Assembly: GCA_003243275.1 (NCBI GenBank)
Contig: QFQR01000002.1
Location: 1 to 64,000, forward strand
DNA length: 64,000 nucleotides
Source: Leifsonia xyli
GTDB taxonomy: Bacteria; Actinomycetota; Actinomycetes; Actinomycetales; Microbacteriaceae
Direction: 5' to 3'
The stretch's first letter is position 1, and each line of letters begins with the position of its first letter. Below are positions 1 through 9,605 of the stretch, piece by piece. A program made the position numbers and the translations under genes. Below the pieces are notes generated by a model that saw nothing but the letters and a program-made list of their open reading frames with translations, made no database searches and had not been told where the DNA came from.

Positions 1-2
1 AC

Positions 3-1418
3 GCGCCGCGCCGCGAGGGATACCGGGGGCGCGACGGCGTGTCGTCCTCCCGAAGTGATCGGCCGGTGCGCGATGAGCGCCCGCGGCGGGACTACGAGGA
101 GCGTCCGCGTCGCGGCTACGACGACCGGCCGCGCCGGGAGTACGACGACCGCCGCCCGCAGCGCGAAGACCGTGCCCCGCGCCCGATGGTCGACGACGTC
201 GTGCTCGAGCGCCTCGAGGCCCAGGCCACCGTCGCCGCGGATGTCGAAGGCGTGACCTTCGCCGACCTCGGCCTCGGCCAGAACATCGTGCGCGAGCTCG
301 CCGAGCTGGGAGCCGTCGCGCCGTTCGCCATCCAGGCCGCCACGATCCCCGATGTGCTCTCGGGTGGCGACGTGCTCGGACGCGGCCGCACCGGATCCGG
401 CAAGACGATCGCCTTCGGCGCCCCGCTCGTCGAGCGCCTCCTGCAGATGCAGGCGGGCGACAACAAGCGCCGCGAGTTCGGCCGCGCCCCGCGCGCGCTC
501 ATCCTCGCGCCGACCCGCGAGCTGGCGCTGCAGATCGACCGCACCGTGCAGCCGATCGCCCGCAGCGTGGGCCTCTTCACCACCCAGATCTACGGCGGCG
601 TGCCCTACGCCCGCCAGCTGGGCGCGCTCGAGCGCGGCGTCGACATCATCATCGGCACGCCCGGCCGCATCCAGGACCTCTCGGCATCCGGCCGCCTCGA
701 CCTGTCGAAGGTCATCATCACGGTGCTCGACGAGGCCGACCACATGTGCGAGCTCGGCTTCGCGGAGCCCGTGCAGGAGATCCTCGACCGCACCGCCGAG
801 GGCGGGCAGCGGCTGCTGTTCTCCGCGACCCTCGACAAGGGCGTGGCCGACATCGTCGACCGCTACCTGAAGGACCCGGCCGTGCACGAGGTCGCCGGTG
901 AGGACCAGGCGAGCTCCACCATCGAGCACCGCGTGCTGCTGCTCGACCAGCGCGACAAGCAGGAGGTGCTCATCGAGCTCGCCTCCGGCCCCGGCAAGAA
1001 GCTCATCTTCGCGCGCACCCGCGCGTTCGCGGAACAGCTCGCCGACCTGCTCGACGACGCCGGCATCCGCGCCGAGTCCATCCACGGCGACCTCAACCAG
1101 TCGCGTCGCCAGCGGGCGCTGGAGAAGTTCTCCAACGGCCGCGTGACGGCGCTCGTGGCGACGGATGTGGCCGCGCGCGGTATCCATGTCGACGACGTGG
1201 GGCTCGTGATCCAGGCGGATGCGCCCGACGAGTACAAGGCGTACCTGCACCGTGCGGGTCGCACCGGTCGTGCAGGCAAGGAGGGTCTCGTCGTGACGCT
1301 CGTGCCGCGCAACCGTCGCCGCCGCACCGAGGATCTGCTCGGTCGCGCCGAGATCGAGGCCGAGTGGACGCCGGTCGTGCCGGGCGACGACATCATCCGG
1401 GAGCTCGCCGAGCGCTGA
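3..1418 (+). CDS. DEAD-box RNA helicase (5' end outside window)
   Basis: ATP-dependent RNA helicase, expected to remodel RNA in the cytoplasm. Counting from the GTG at 39: Q motif around residues 72-101 (F...PFAIQ), motif I GRGRTGSGKT at 114-123, DEAD at 231-234, an SAT motif (FSATLD) near 263, and HRAGRTGR near 404. The N-terminus is an Arg/Asp/Tyr-rich disordered tail. Codons 3-38 are also open and continue the same Arg-rich pattern (APRREGYRGRDG), so the true start is probably upstream of the window and GTG 39 is unlikely to be the start. The C-terminus ends right after the helicase core, with no added RNA-binding domain. Family is certain; the exact physiological role is not. Confidence 0.93.
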   Translation, partial: APRREGYRGRDGVSSSRSDRPVRDERPRRDYEERPRRGYDDRPRREYDDRRPQREDRAPRPMVDDVVLERLEAQATVAADVEGVTFADLGLGQNIVRELAELGAVAPFAIQAATIPDVLSGGDVLGRGRTGSGKTIAFGAPLVERLLQMQAGDNKRREFGRAPRALILAPTRELALQIDRTVQPIARSVGLFTTQIYGGVPYARQLGALERGVDIIIGTPGRIQDLSASGRLDLSKVIITVLDEADHMCELGFAEPVQEILDRTAEGGQRLLFSATLDKGVADIVDRYLKDPAVHEVAGEDQASSTIEHRVLLLDQRDKQEVLIELASGPGKKLIFARTRAFAEQLADLLDDAGIRAESIHGDLNQSRRQRALEKFSNGRVTALVATDVAARGIHVDDVGLVIQADAPDEYKAYLHRAGRTGRAGKEGLVVTLVPRNRRRRTEDLLGRAEIEAEWTPVVPGDDIIRELAER

Positions 1419-1469
1419 TTCAGGCGCTGATCGAGCCCGCCCGCGGAGCGGGGGCTCCTCGAGGTCCGC

Positions 1470-1503
1470 GAACGGGGTGGTGCCGGATGGCGCCACCCCG
1501 TTC
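1470..1503. terminator. bidirectional hairpin terminator
   Basis: Inverted repeat with 15-nt arms (1470-1484 and 1489-1503, one G-U type mismatch) around a 4-nt GGAT loop. It lies between the convergent helicase gene and ABC exporter genes. No long T-tract, as usual in high-GC genomes. Confidence 0.7.
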
Positions 1504-1530
1504 CGCATCCCGCGGGATCGCCGCGGAACC

Positions 1531-3606
1531 TCAGGGGCGCGCGGGCTGCTCCGGTTCCGTCGCATCCGCGCCCGCATCCGCCTCAGCGGTCTCCGCCGCC
1601 ACGAGCTCTCCGAGCTCCGCGTCGAACTCGGTCGCGGCCTTCTCGAACTGCGAGCTGTAGAGCCGGAAGTAGGCGCCCTGCGCCGCGATGAGCGCCTCGT
1701 GGCTGCCCTGCTCGACGATGTCTCCGTGCTCCATCACGAGGATGAGGTCGGCGTCGCGGATGGTCGACAGCCGGTGCGCGATCACGAAGGAGGTGCGCCC
1801 CTGCCGCAGCGCCGCCATCGCGTGCTGCAGCAGCAGCTCGGTGCGGGTGTCGACGGAGGAGGTGGCCTCGTCGAGGATCAGCACGCTCGGTCGCGCGAGG
1901 AACGCCCGCGCGATCGTGATGAGCTGCTTCTCGCCCGCCGACACGTTGGAGGCGTCCTCGTCGAGGTGGGTGTCGTATCCCTCGGGCAGCGAGTGCACGA
2001 AGCGGTCGACGTAGCTCGCGCGCGCCGCCTCGATCACCTCCTCGTCGGTGGCGTCCTCCCGGCCGTAGCGGATGTTGTCGCGGATGCTGCCCGCGAACAG
2101 CCACGGATCCTGCAGCACCATGCCGGTGCGGGAGCGCACGTCGTGCCGGGTGAGCAGGGCGATGTCCTGCCCGTTCAGCAGGATGCGCCCGCCGTCCAGC
2201 TCGTAGAACCGCATGACGAGGTTCACGAGGGTCGTCTTGCCCGCGCCGGTCGGCCCGACGATCGCGACCGTCTGGCCGGGTTCCACGCGGAACGACAGAT
2301 CGCGGATGAGCGGCACCTCGGGGCTGTACGAGAAGCTGACGTTCTCGAACTCGATCGTGCCATCGCCGTCGGATGGCGCGGGCGCGTCGGCGGCGTCGGG
2401 CTCCTGCTCCTCCTCGTCGAGCAGCTCGAAGACGCGCTCGGCGGATGCGGTGCCCGATTGCACGACGGCCGCCATCCCGCCGAGCTCCGAGAGCGGTTGG
2501 GTGTACTGCTGGGAGTACTGGATGAACGCCTGCACGTCGCCGAGTCGCAGGCTGCCCCCGGCGACCATCAGGCCCCCGAGCACCGCGATGACGACGTAGC
2601 TGAGGTTTCCGACGAAGAGCATGCCGGGCATGATCATGCCGGAGAGGAACTGCGCCTTGAACGCGGCGCGGTAGAGCTCCTCGTTCTCGGCCCGGAACTT
2701 CTCACGCGCATCCGCCTCACGCCCGAAGACCTTCACGAGCGCGTGCCCCGAGAACGACTCCTCGACGCGCGCGTTGAGTCGGCCGACCTTGCGCCACTGG
2801 GTCGCGAACGCCTTCTGCGACTGCGGGCCGATGACCCCGAAGATCACGCCCATGAGCGGCAGGGCGACGAGCGCCACGAGGGCGAGCACCCACGAGATGG
2901 AGAACATCATGATGAGCACGCCGACCACGGTGAGCACCGAGGTGATCGCCTGCGACAGCGACTGCTGCATGGTCTGGGTGATGTTGTCGATGTCGTTCGT
3001 GACGCGCGAGATGAGCTCGCCGCGCTGCACGCGGTCGAAGTAGCGCAGCGGGAGGCGGTTGATCTTCGCCTCGACCTCGTCGCGGAGCCGGTACATCGTG
3101 CGCACCATGATGACGTTGACGACGTAGCCCTGCATCCAGGTGAGGATCGCCGAGACCAGGTACATCGCGAGCACGATGAGCAGCAGGTAGCCGAGCCGCT
3201 CGAAGTCGACGCCCTGCCCCGGCACCGCCCCCGAGGTCTCCACGATGTTCGCGATGTCGTTCTGCCCGGCCGCGCGCAGGGCCTCGACGGCTTGCGCGTT
3301 GCTGAGTCCCGCCGGGAGGTTCTGCCCCAGCTGGTTGCCGACGAAACCGGCGAAGATCAGGTTGGTCGCCTCGCCGAGCACCTTCGGCGCGATGACCGCG
3401 AGCACGACGCCCGCGGCGCCGAGGATCGACACGAACAGGAACGCGACCCGGTGCGGGCGCAGCAGCCCGATCATCCGCCGGAAGCTCACGCCGAAGTTCG
3501 CCGCCTTGCCGGGCGCCACGCTGTCCCAGGAGTCGGATGCGATGCGCGCCTTCTCGCCGAGCTCGATCTCGAGCTTCTCCTCGTCGCTGAGTTCGGGGGT
3601 GCTCAT
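1531..3606 (-). CDS. ABC exporter, second half-transporter (consensus ATPase site Walker B)
   Basis: 691-aa half-transporter with an N-terminal six-helix membrane domain and a C-terminal ATPase domain. Walker A GPTGAGKTT lies near residue 449, Walker B SVLILDEA near 572 with the catalytic Glu. The signature motif is degenerate, NVSAGEKQ near 550 instead of LSGGQ. An extra-long loop follows the first transmembrane helix (about residues 80-140). It starts at ATG 3606 and overlaps the stop of the upstream half-transporter by ATGA, so the two are translated together. By analogy with heterodimeric exporters of the TM287/288 and BmrCD type, the substrate could be a drug, lipid or peptide; nothing in the sequence identifies it. 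Confidence 0.93.
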   Translation of the reverse strand: MSTPELSDEEKLEIELGEKARIASDSWDSVAPGKAANFGVSFRRMIGLLRPHRVAFLFVSILGAAGVVLAVIAPKVLGEATNLIFAGFVGNQLGQNLPAGLSNAQAVEALRAAGQNDIANIVETSGAVPGQGVDFERLGYLLLIVLAMYLVSAILTWMQGYVVNVIMVRTMYRLRDEVEAKINRLPLRYFDRVQRGELISRVTNDIDNITQTMQQSLSQAITSVLTVVGVLIMMFSISWVLALVALVALPLMGVIFGVIGPQSQKAFATQWRKVGRLNARVEESFSGHALVKVFGREADAREKFRAENEELYRAAFKAQFLSGMIMPGMLFVGNLSYVVIAVLGGLMVAGGSLRLGDVQAFIQYSQQYTQPLSELGGMAAVVQSGTASAERVFELLDEEEQEPDAADAPAPSDGDGTIEFENVSFSYSPEVPLIRDLSFRVEPGQTVAIVGPTGAGKTTLVNLVMRFYELDGGRILLNGQDIALLTRHDVRSRTGMVLQDPWLFAGSIRDNIRYGREDATDEEVIEAARASYVDRFVHSLPEGYDTHLDEDASNVSAGEKQLITIARAFLARPSVLILDEATSSVDTRTELLLQHAMAALRQGRTSFVIAHRLSTIRDADLILVMEHGDIVEQGSHEALIAAQGAYFRLYSSQFEKAATEFDAELGELVAAETAEADAGADATEPEQPARP

Positions 3607-5336
3607 GCGCCTGCCTCCACTCCGAGCTGGGATTCCGCGATCTCGCGGTAGGTGTCGTTGCCTGCCAGCAGCTCGAGGTGCGTGCCGCTGCCGATCATGG
3701 CACCGTCTTCGATGACGACGATGCGGTCGGCGTCGGTGATGGTGGAGATGCGCTGGGCGACGACGATCTTGGTGACGTCGGGCAACTCCCGCCAGAGGGC
3801 TTGGCGCAGCCGCGCATCCGTGCTGAGGTCGAGCGCCGAGAAGGAGTCGTCGAAGACGAGGATGCCTGGCCGGTGCACGATCGCGCGGGCGATCGCGAGT
3901 CGCTGCCGCTGCCCGCCGGAGACGTTGGTGCCGCCCTGCGCGATCCGCGCCTCGAGCCCGCCCTCCATCGCGGCCACGAAGTCGCGCCCCTGGGCGATCT
4001 CGAGGGCGTGCCAGAGCTCGTCGTCGGTGGCGTCCTCGCGCCCGAAGCGGAGGTTGCTGGCGACCGTGCCCGAGAACATGAAGGGGCGCTGGGGCACGAG
4101 CCCGATGCCCGTCCACAGCACGTCGAGGTCCGCCTCCCGCACGTCGACGCCGCCCACCAGCACCGCGCCGCCTGTCACGTCGAAGAGTCGGGGGATGAGC
4201 GACACGAGCGTCGTCTTGCCTGCTCCCGTCGAGCCGACGATGGCGACGGTCTGGCCGCGCTCGGCACGGAAGCTGATCCCGTCGAGCACGGGATGCTCGG
4301 CGCCGGGGTAGGTGAACGACGCCTCGACGAACTCGAGCGTGCCGGGTGTCGGGAACTCGCTCACCGGGTTCTCGGGTCGCGCGATCGTGGAGGTCTGGTC
4401 GAGCACCTCGCCGATGCGCTCGGCCGACACGGCGGCCCGCGGGATCATCATCGTCATGAAGCTGGCCATGAGCACGCCCATCAGGATCTGGCCGACGTAC
4501 TGCATGAAGGCGAACAGGGTGCCGATCGCGACGTTGCCCGCGTCGACCTGGATGCCGCCGAACCAGATCACGCCCACGATCGTCACGTTGAGGATGAGCA
4601 TCGCGAGCGGGAACAGCAGCACGAAGAGCGAACCGACCCGGCGCCCGACGTCCATGATGTCGGCGTTGGCGACGCGGAAGCGCGCCTCCTCGATCGCCTC
4701 GCGCACGAACGCCCGCACGACGCGCACACCCGTGAGCTGCTCGCGCATGATGCGGTTCACGTTGTCGAGGCGCTCTTGGTAGCTGCGGAACAGCGGCACC
4801 ATCATGCCGATGACGATGCCGGCCATCACGAGGATCGCGGGCACGGCGACGGCGATCAGCCAGCTGAGCCCCACATCCTGGCGCAGCGCCATGATGATGC
4901 CGCCGATCGCGAGCAGCGGCGCGGTGACGAGCATCGTCGCGCCCATCATCGCGAGCATCTGCACCTGCTGCACGTCGTTGGTGTTGCGCGTGATGAGCGA
5001 GCCGGGCCCGAAGTGCGACACCTCGCGCTCGGAGAAGCCGCTGACCTTCTCGAAGACGTCGTCGCGGATGTCGCGGCCTGCCCGCATCGCCGCCTTCGCC
5101 GCGAAGTAGGTCGCCACGATCGAGGAGACGATCTGGCCGAGCGACACGGCGAGCATGAAGCCGCCGGTGCGCCAGATGTAGCCGGTGTCGCCCGTGGCGA
5201 CGCCCTTGTTGATGATGTCGGCGTTGAGGCTCGGCAGGTAGAGGGAGGCGATCGCCGAGGCGAACTGGAAGACGAGCACCCCGAGCAGCAGCCAGCGGTA
5301 TGGCTTGAGGTAGCGGAGGAGGATCTTGCCGAGCAT
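3603..5336 (-). CDS. ABC exporter, first half-transporter (degenerate ATPase site)
   Basis: 577-aa half-transporter with six membrane helices and an ATPase domain: Walker A GSTGAGKTT near residue 367 and a normal signature NVSGGQRQR near 467. Walker B reads GILVFDDS near 490, with Asp where the catalytic Glu should be. This pairs with the degenerate signature of the partner subunit, giving one dead and one active nucleotide site, the usual heterodimeric exporter design. I prefer ATG 5336 (MLGKILLRYLKPYRW, the usual family start, with GGACG upstream). A TTG at 5372 would add 12 residues but has no ribosome binding site. First gene of a two-gene operon, divergent from the secreted nuclease gene. 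Confidence 0.92.
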   Translation of the reverse strand: MLGKILLRYLKPYRWLLLGVLVFQFASAIASLYLPSLNADIINKGVATGDTGYIWRTGGFMLAVSLGQIVSSIVATYFAAKAAMRAGRDIRDDVFEKVSGFSEREVSHFGPGSLITRNTNDVQQVQMLAMMGATMLVTAPLLAIGGIIMALRQDVGLSWLIAVAVPAILVMAGIVIGMMVPLFRSYQERLDNVNRIMREQLTGVRVVRAFVREAIEEARFRVANADIMDVGRRVGSLFVLLFPLAMLILNVTIVGVIWFGGIQVDAGNVAIGTLFAFMQYVGQILMGVLMASFMTMMIPRAAVSAERIGEVLDQTSTIARPENPVSEFPTPGTLEFVEASFTYPGAEHPVLDGISFRAERGQTVAIVGSTGAGKTTLVSLIPRLFDVTGGAVLVGGVDVREADLDVLWTGIGLVPQRPFMFSGTVASNLRFGREDATDDELWHALEIAQGRDFVAAMEGGLEARIAQGGTNVSGGQRQRLAIARAIVHRPGILVFDDSFSALDLSTDARLRQALWRELPDVTKIVVAQRISTITDADRIVVIEDGAMIGSGTHLELLAGNDTYREIAESQLGVEAGA

Positions 5337-5547
5337 GAGGTTCAGCGTCCCACGGGCCTCCGACGTCGTCAAAGCCGCGATCGCGGCACGGTGTCGTCGC
5401 TCACGTGAGCGCAGCGTGAACGTTTCATGACGCGGATGCGCGAAGGGTTGCGCGCTGTCGGCGGCTCACGATAGGGATAGATCGGCCCCCAAACGGGGGG
5501 TAACCCGACCAACGCAGTCCACCCCGAACAACGGAGCACCGCGCGTC

Positions 5548-8500
5548 ATGACAACTCCAGAATCCCTCGAACGCTCGCGCCCGACGGCGCGTCGTCGCCT
5601 CGCCGTCATCGCGACGGCGGCCATCGCAGCCCTCGGGCTCACCTCGCTCAGCGCGACTCCCGCGCTGGCGGCCGAGATCACCCACACGATCGCCCAGGTG
5701 CAGGGCACCGGCGCGACCACCCCGCTGAGCGGCCAGACCGTCACCGTCGAGGGCGTCGTCACGGGGTACTACAACGCCGCATCCGGCTACCGCGGGCTGT
5801 TCCTGCAGACCGCAGGATCCGGGGGCGACACCGACGCCACCCCCGGCGCATCCGACGGCATCTTCGTCTACTTCAACCAGCTGAACCCGTCCGTCGCGGT
5901 CGGCGACCTCATCAAGGTCACCGGAACCGCGGGCGAGTTCAACGGCCAGACCCAGCTCACGGCGACCGCCGCATCCGCGTACGAGCTCGTGCAGGCGGGC
6001 GCGGGCCTCCCCGCCGCGACACCCCTGCCCGACACCGTCGTCGGCGGCGACCGCGAGCAGTACGAGGGCATGCTCGTGCAGCCGACCGGCGACTACCGCC
6101 TCGCGTCGAGCCACGAGCTCTACAACTTCGGCTCGCTCTGGCTCTCGGCCGGCGGCGAGCTCGTGAAGTCCACCGAGACCACGGATGCCGGTGCCGCCGC
6201 GAACGCGATCGCCGCCGCGAACGCGGCCAAGCGCCTCATCGTCGACGACGGCTACTCGATCCGCGTCGACAACAACGCGCATGTCGGCGAGCAGCCGTAC
6301 TTCACGGCCGGCACGGTGGTGCGCAACGGCGACCGTTTCGTGCCGCCCGCGAAGACGATGATCCTGGGCTACGGCTTCGACAACTGGCGCCTGCAGCCGC
6401 AGCAGCCGATCACCGACGCGAGCGACGCCTCCTACAAGCCCACCTTCGAGACGCTCAACCCGCGCCCCGCGGCGGCCCCCGAGGTCGGCGGCGACGTGCA
6501 GTTCGGCGCCTTCAACGTCTTCAACTACTTCACGACCTTCGGCGGCAACGCCCGTGGAGCGGCCAACGCCGCCCAGTTCGCGAAGCAGAAGGCGAAGATC
6601 GTCTCGGCCATCAACGGCCTCGGCGCGGATGTCGTGGCGCTTCAGGAGATCGAGAACTCGGCGGCGCTCGGCGAGACCCCGGACGAGGCGCTCGGCGACC
6701 TCGTCGCGGGCCTCAACGCGGCGGCCGGCGCAGGCACCTGGGCCTACGTGCCGACCCCCGACGCCGTGAATGCGGCGGGCAACGACGTCATCACGACCGG
6801 CATCATCTTCAAGCCCTCGGTCGTCAGCCCGGTCGGCGACAGCTTCGCCGACACGGATGCCGCGTGGTCGATCGCGCGCAAGCCGATCGCGCAGACCTTC
6901 GACATCGGCGGCGACCGTCTGGTCACCGTCGTGGCGAACCACTTCAAGTCGAAGAGCCCGCCGAGCGGCAACACCGCACCGGAGCCGGCCGACGGCCAGG
7001 GCTTCTTCAACACCGAGCGCACCGCCCAGGCGAACCGCCTCGTGAGCTTCGTGCAGGGCATCGCGGCCGACCCCGCGAAGAGCAGCGATGTGATGCTGCT
7101 GGGCGACTTCAACTCCTACGGTCAGGAGGACCCGATCCAGGCGCTCGCCGCCGCGGGCTTCGTCGACCTCGGGCCGGCGAAGGCGAAGGGGCAGTACACC
7201 TACACCTTCAACGGCGAGCTGGGCTCCCTCGACCACGCCCTGGCGAGCCCCTCGCTCGCGAAGTCGGTCACGGGCGCAGGCATCTGGGGCATCAACGCGG
7301 CCGAGTGGAGCGACCGTGGCTACGCCTACGGCGCCACCGACGGCACGAGCCCCTACCGCTCGAGCGACCACGACCCGATCGTCGTGGGCGTCACCTCGGC
7401 CAAGCCGCCGGTCACCATCGACCTGCTGAGCATCAACGACTTCCACGGTCGGCTCGAGTCCTCCTCGACGACCGCGGGTGCAGCGGTGCTCGGCGGCATG
7501 GTCCGCTCCTACGAGGCGCAGAACCCCAACACGCTCCTCGTCGGGGCGGGCGACCTGATCGGCGCCTCCACCTTCACCTCCTTCATCCAGCAGGACCAGC
7601 CCACGATCGACGCCCTCAACCAGATCGGCCTCGACGTGAGCTCCTTCGGCAACCACGAGTTCGACAAGGGTCGAGCGGATGTCGACAACCGGGTGCTGGA
7701 GAAGGCCGACTGGCCCTACCTCGCGGCGAACCTCTACGACCGCGGCACCGGAAAGCCGGCGTATCAGCAGTACGAGCTGCGCCAGTTCGACGGGGTCACC
7801 ATCGGATTCATCGGTGCGGTCACCGAGGACCTCACCGAGCTCGTGAGCCCCGCGGGCATCTCGAGCCTCGAGGTCAAGCCGGTGGTGTCCGAGGTCAACC
7901 GGGTGGCGGATCAGCTGTCGGACGGCGACCCGTCCAACGGCGAGGCTGACGTGCTGGTGCTCCTCGTGCACGAGGGGGCGGCCACGACGAACGTCGCGAG
8001 CGCCACCGACGACTCCAACTTCGGACGGATCGTGAACGGGGTCGACGCGAACGTCGACATGATCGTCTCGGGCCACACGCACCTCGCGTACGACTTCGAG
8101 GTGCCTGTCCCCGGCACCGACCGCACGCGTCCGGTGATCTCCTCCGGCCAGTACGGCGCGATGTACGGCCACTCGAGCATCGTCTACGACCCGTCCACGA
8201 AGAACGTGTCGATCACGAGCGAGAACCTGAACCTGATCGGTGCGTTCGCGCCGGACCCGGCGGTCGCGCAGATCGTGACGGATGCGGTGAAGGTCGCCAA
8301 GGAGCTCGGCTCGGTGTCGCTCGGCACGATCTCGCAGGACATCCGGCGTGCCGTGCAGTCGAACGGTTCGGAGAACCGCGGCGGCGAGTCGATGATCGGC
8401 AACCTGATCGCCGACGCCCAGCTCGCGGCCACCGCGGACCTGTCGACGCAACTGGCCATCATGAACCCGGGGGGCATCCGTGCCGACCTGGTCTATGCGG

Positions 8501-9543
8501 GCACAGGCGGCACCGATCCGGACGGGAACGTCACCTACGCCGAGGCGGCGCTCATCCAGCCGTTCGCCAACACGCTCGTGACGATGAACCTGACCGGCGC
8601 CCAGCTGAAGGCGGTGCTCGAGCAGCAGTGGCAGCCCGCGGGTGCGGCCCGGCCGTACCTCAAGCTCGGCTTGTCGAAGGGTCTCGAGTACGTCTACGAC
8701 CCGGCCGCGCCGGCGGGATCGCGCATCACGGCGATCACGCTCGACGGTGCTGCGGTGACCGACAGCCAGGTGCTCAAGGTGGTGACCAACTCGTTCCTCG
8801 CCGCGGGCGGCGACAACTTCACCGCCTTCACGCAGGGTTCGGGGGTGGCCGACTCCGGACGCATCGACCTCGACGCCTTCGTGTCGTACATCGGTGAGAA
8901 CTCGCCGGTGACGCCGCCGACCGAGCAGCGCGCCGTGGGCGCCACGCTCTCGGCACCCGCCGACGGCGCCGCGTACCGGGCCGGAGAGCAGGTCACGGCC
9001 CAGCTCTCCTCGCTGCTGTTCAGCTCGGGCGGTGCGACCGCCGGGGATGCCACGGTGAGCCTCGGCGACCAGGTGCTCGGCACGGGCGCGATCGCGCTGC
9101 AGATCGTCGACACGACGGATGAGCAGGGCACCGCGACGGTGACGTTCACCATCCCGAGCGGCGTCGAGGGGGCGCAGGTTCTCGCCATCGGCGGCCCCGG
9201 CGGCACCTCCGTCAGCCTGCCGATCGAGGTCGCGGCGGCACCGGAGCCCCCGGAGCCGGTCGGCACCCGCACGAGCGGCTCCGCTCCCCTGCTGGTGCTG
9301 GGCGGTGCGGTGAGCTACAAGGTGACGGTGCGCACGGATGACGGCACCCCCGCGGTGGGCACGCTCATCATCCGCGACGGCACCAAGGTGGTCGCAACGG
9401 TTCCGCTGGCCGCAGCCGACAAGGGCAAGGCCACCGTGAAGCTCGGCAAGCTGAAGCGGGGCCTGCACCTGCTGACGGCGCAGTTCAGCGGCGACGGGTT
9501 CGACTCCTCGCTCAGCTGGCCGTCGATCGTGCTGGTGCTCTGA
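5548..9543 (+). CDS. secreted ExeM/NucH-type nuclease fused to 5'-nucleotidase
   Basis: 1331-aa secreted protein. Sec signal peptide at residues 1-41 (RRRLA..., cut near PALA-AE). An OB-like ExeM N-terminal region is followed by an endonuclease/exonuclease/phosphatase domain at about 310-625: ALQEIENS, LLGDFNSYG and SSDHDPIVVG carry its metal and catalytic residues. From about 629 a metallophosphoesterase follows (NDFHG, GAGDLIG, GNHEFD, SGHTH), then the 5'-nucleotidase C-terminal domain (NPGGIRAD near 972). One or two Ig-like domains end the protein. No LPXTG or membrane anchor is seen, so it is probably released or held by charge. Inferred role: extracellular DNA degradation and dephosphorylation of the nucleotides for phosphate and nucleoside salvage. 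Start supported by GGAG 12 nt upstream. Confidence 0.93.
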   Translation: MTTPESLERSRPTARRRLAVIATAAIAALGLTSLSATPALAAEITHTIAQVQGTGATTPLSGQTVTVEGVVTGYYNAASGYRGLFLQTAGSGGDTDATPGASDGIFVYFNQLNPSVAVGDLIKVTGTAGEFNGQTQLTATAASAYELVQAGAGLPAATPLPDTVVGGDREQYEGMLVQPTGDYRLASSHELYNFGSLWLSAGGELVKSTETTDAGAAANAIAAANAAKRLIVDDGYSIRVDNNAHVGEQPYFTAGTVVRNGDRFVPPAKTMILGYGFDNWRLQPQQPITDASDASYKPTFETLNPRPAAAPEVGGDVQFGAFNVFNYFTTFGGNARGAANAAQFAKQKAKIVSAINGLGADVVALQEIENSAALGETPDEALGDLVAGLNAAAGAGTWAYVPTPDAVNAAGNDVITTGIIFKPSVVSPVGDSFADTDAAWSIARKPIAQTFDIGGDRLVTVVANHFKSKSPPSGNTAPEPADGQGFFNTERTAQANRLVSFVQGIAADPAKSSDVMLLGDFNSYGQEDPIQALAAAGFVDLGPAKAKGQYTYTFNGELGSLDHALASPSLAKSVTGAGIWGINAAEWSDRGYAYGATDGTSPYRSSDHDPIVVGVTSAKPPVTIDLLSINDFHGRLESSSTTAGAAVLGGMVRSYEAQNPNTLLVGAGDLIGASTFTSFIQQDQPTIDALNQIGLDVSSFGNHEFDKGRADVDNRVLEKADWPYLAANLYDRGTGKPAYQQYELRQFDGVTIGFIGAVTEDLTELVSPAGISSLEVKPVVSEVNRVADQLSDGDPSNGEADVLVLLVHEGAATTNVASATDDSNFGRIVNGVDANVDMIVSGHTHLAYDFEVPVPGTDRTRPVISSGQYGAMYGHSSIVYDPSTKNVSITSENLNLIGAFAPDPAVAQIVTDAVKVAKELGSVSLGTISQDIRRAVQSNGSENRGGESMIGNLIADAQLAATADLSTQLAIMNPGGIRADLVYAGTGGTDPDGNVTYAEAALIQPFANTLVTMNLTGAQLKAVLEQQWQPAGAARPYLKLGLSKGLEYVYDPAAPAGSRITAITLDGAAVTDSQVLKVVTNSFLAAGGDNFTAFTQGSGVADSGRIDLDAFVSYIGENSPVTPPTEQRAVGATLSAPADGAAYRAGEQVTAQLSSLLFSSGGATAGDATVSLGDQVLGTGAIALQIVDTTDEQGTATVTFTIPSGVEGAQVLAIGGPGGTSVSLPIEVAAAPEPPEPVGTRTSGSAPLLVLGGAVSYKVTVRTDDGTPAVGTLIIRDGTKVVATVPLAAADKGKATVKLGKLKRGLHLLTAQFSGDGFDSSLSWPSIVLVL

Positions 9544-9565
9544 CCCCGACCCCTCCGCATGAGAA

Positions 9566-9605
9566 GCGGCCCGCGAGCGCCATCCCACAGGCGCCCGCGG
9601 GCCGC
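9566..9605 (+). terminator. hairpin terminator of the nuclease gene
   Basis: 15-nt arms (9566-9580, 9591-9605) with one mismatch around a 10-nt loop, starting 23 nt after the stop codon. GC-only stem without a T-tract. Confidence 0.7.

Noticed and set aside
1477..3651. 724-aa open frame on the plus strand
   Set aside because: Antisense to the ABC exporter gene, whose frame shows all family motifs.
3606..4116. N-terminal extension of the second ABC half-transporter
   Set aside because: It is the overlapping frame of the upstream half-transporter; ATG 3606 with ATGA overlap is the natural start.
5425..9588. 1387-aa open frame on the minus strand
   Set aside because: It is antisense to the nuclease gene; the Arg/Gly/Val/His-rich translation is the usual mirror of high-GC codons.
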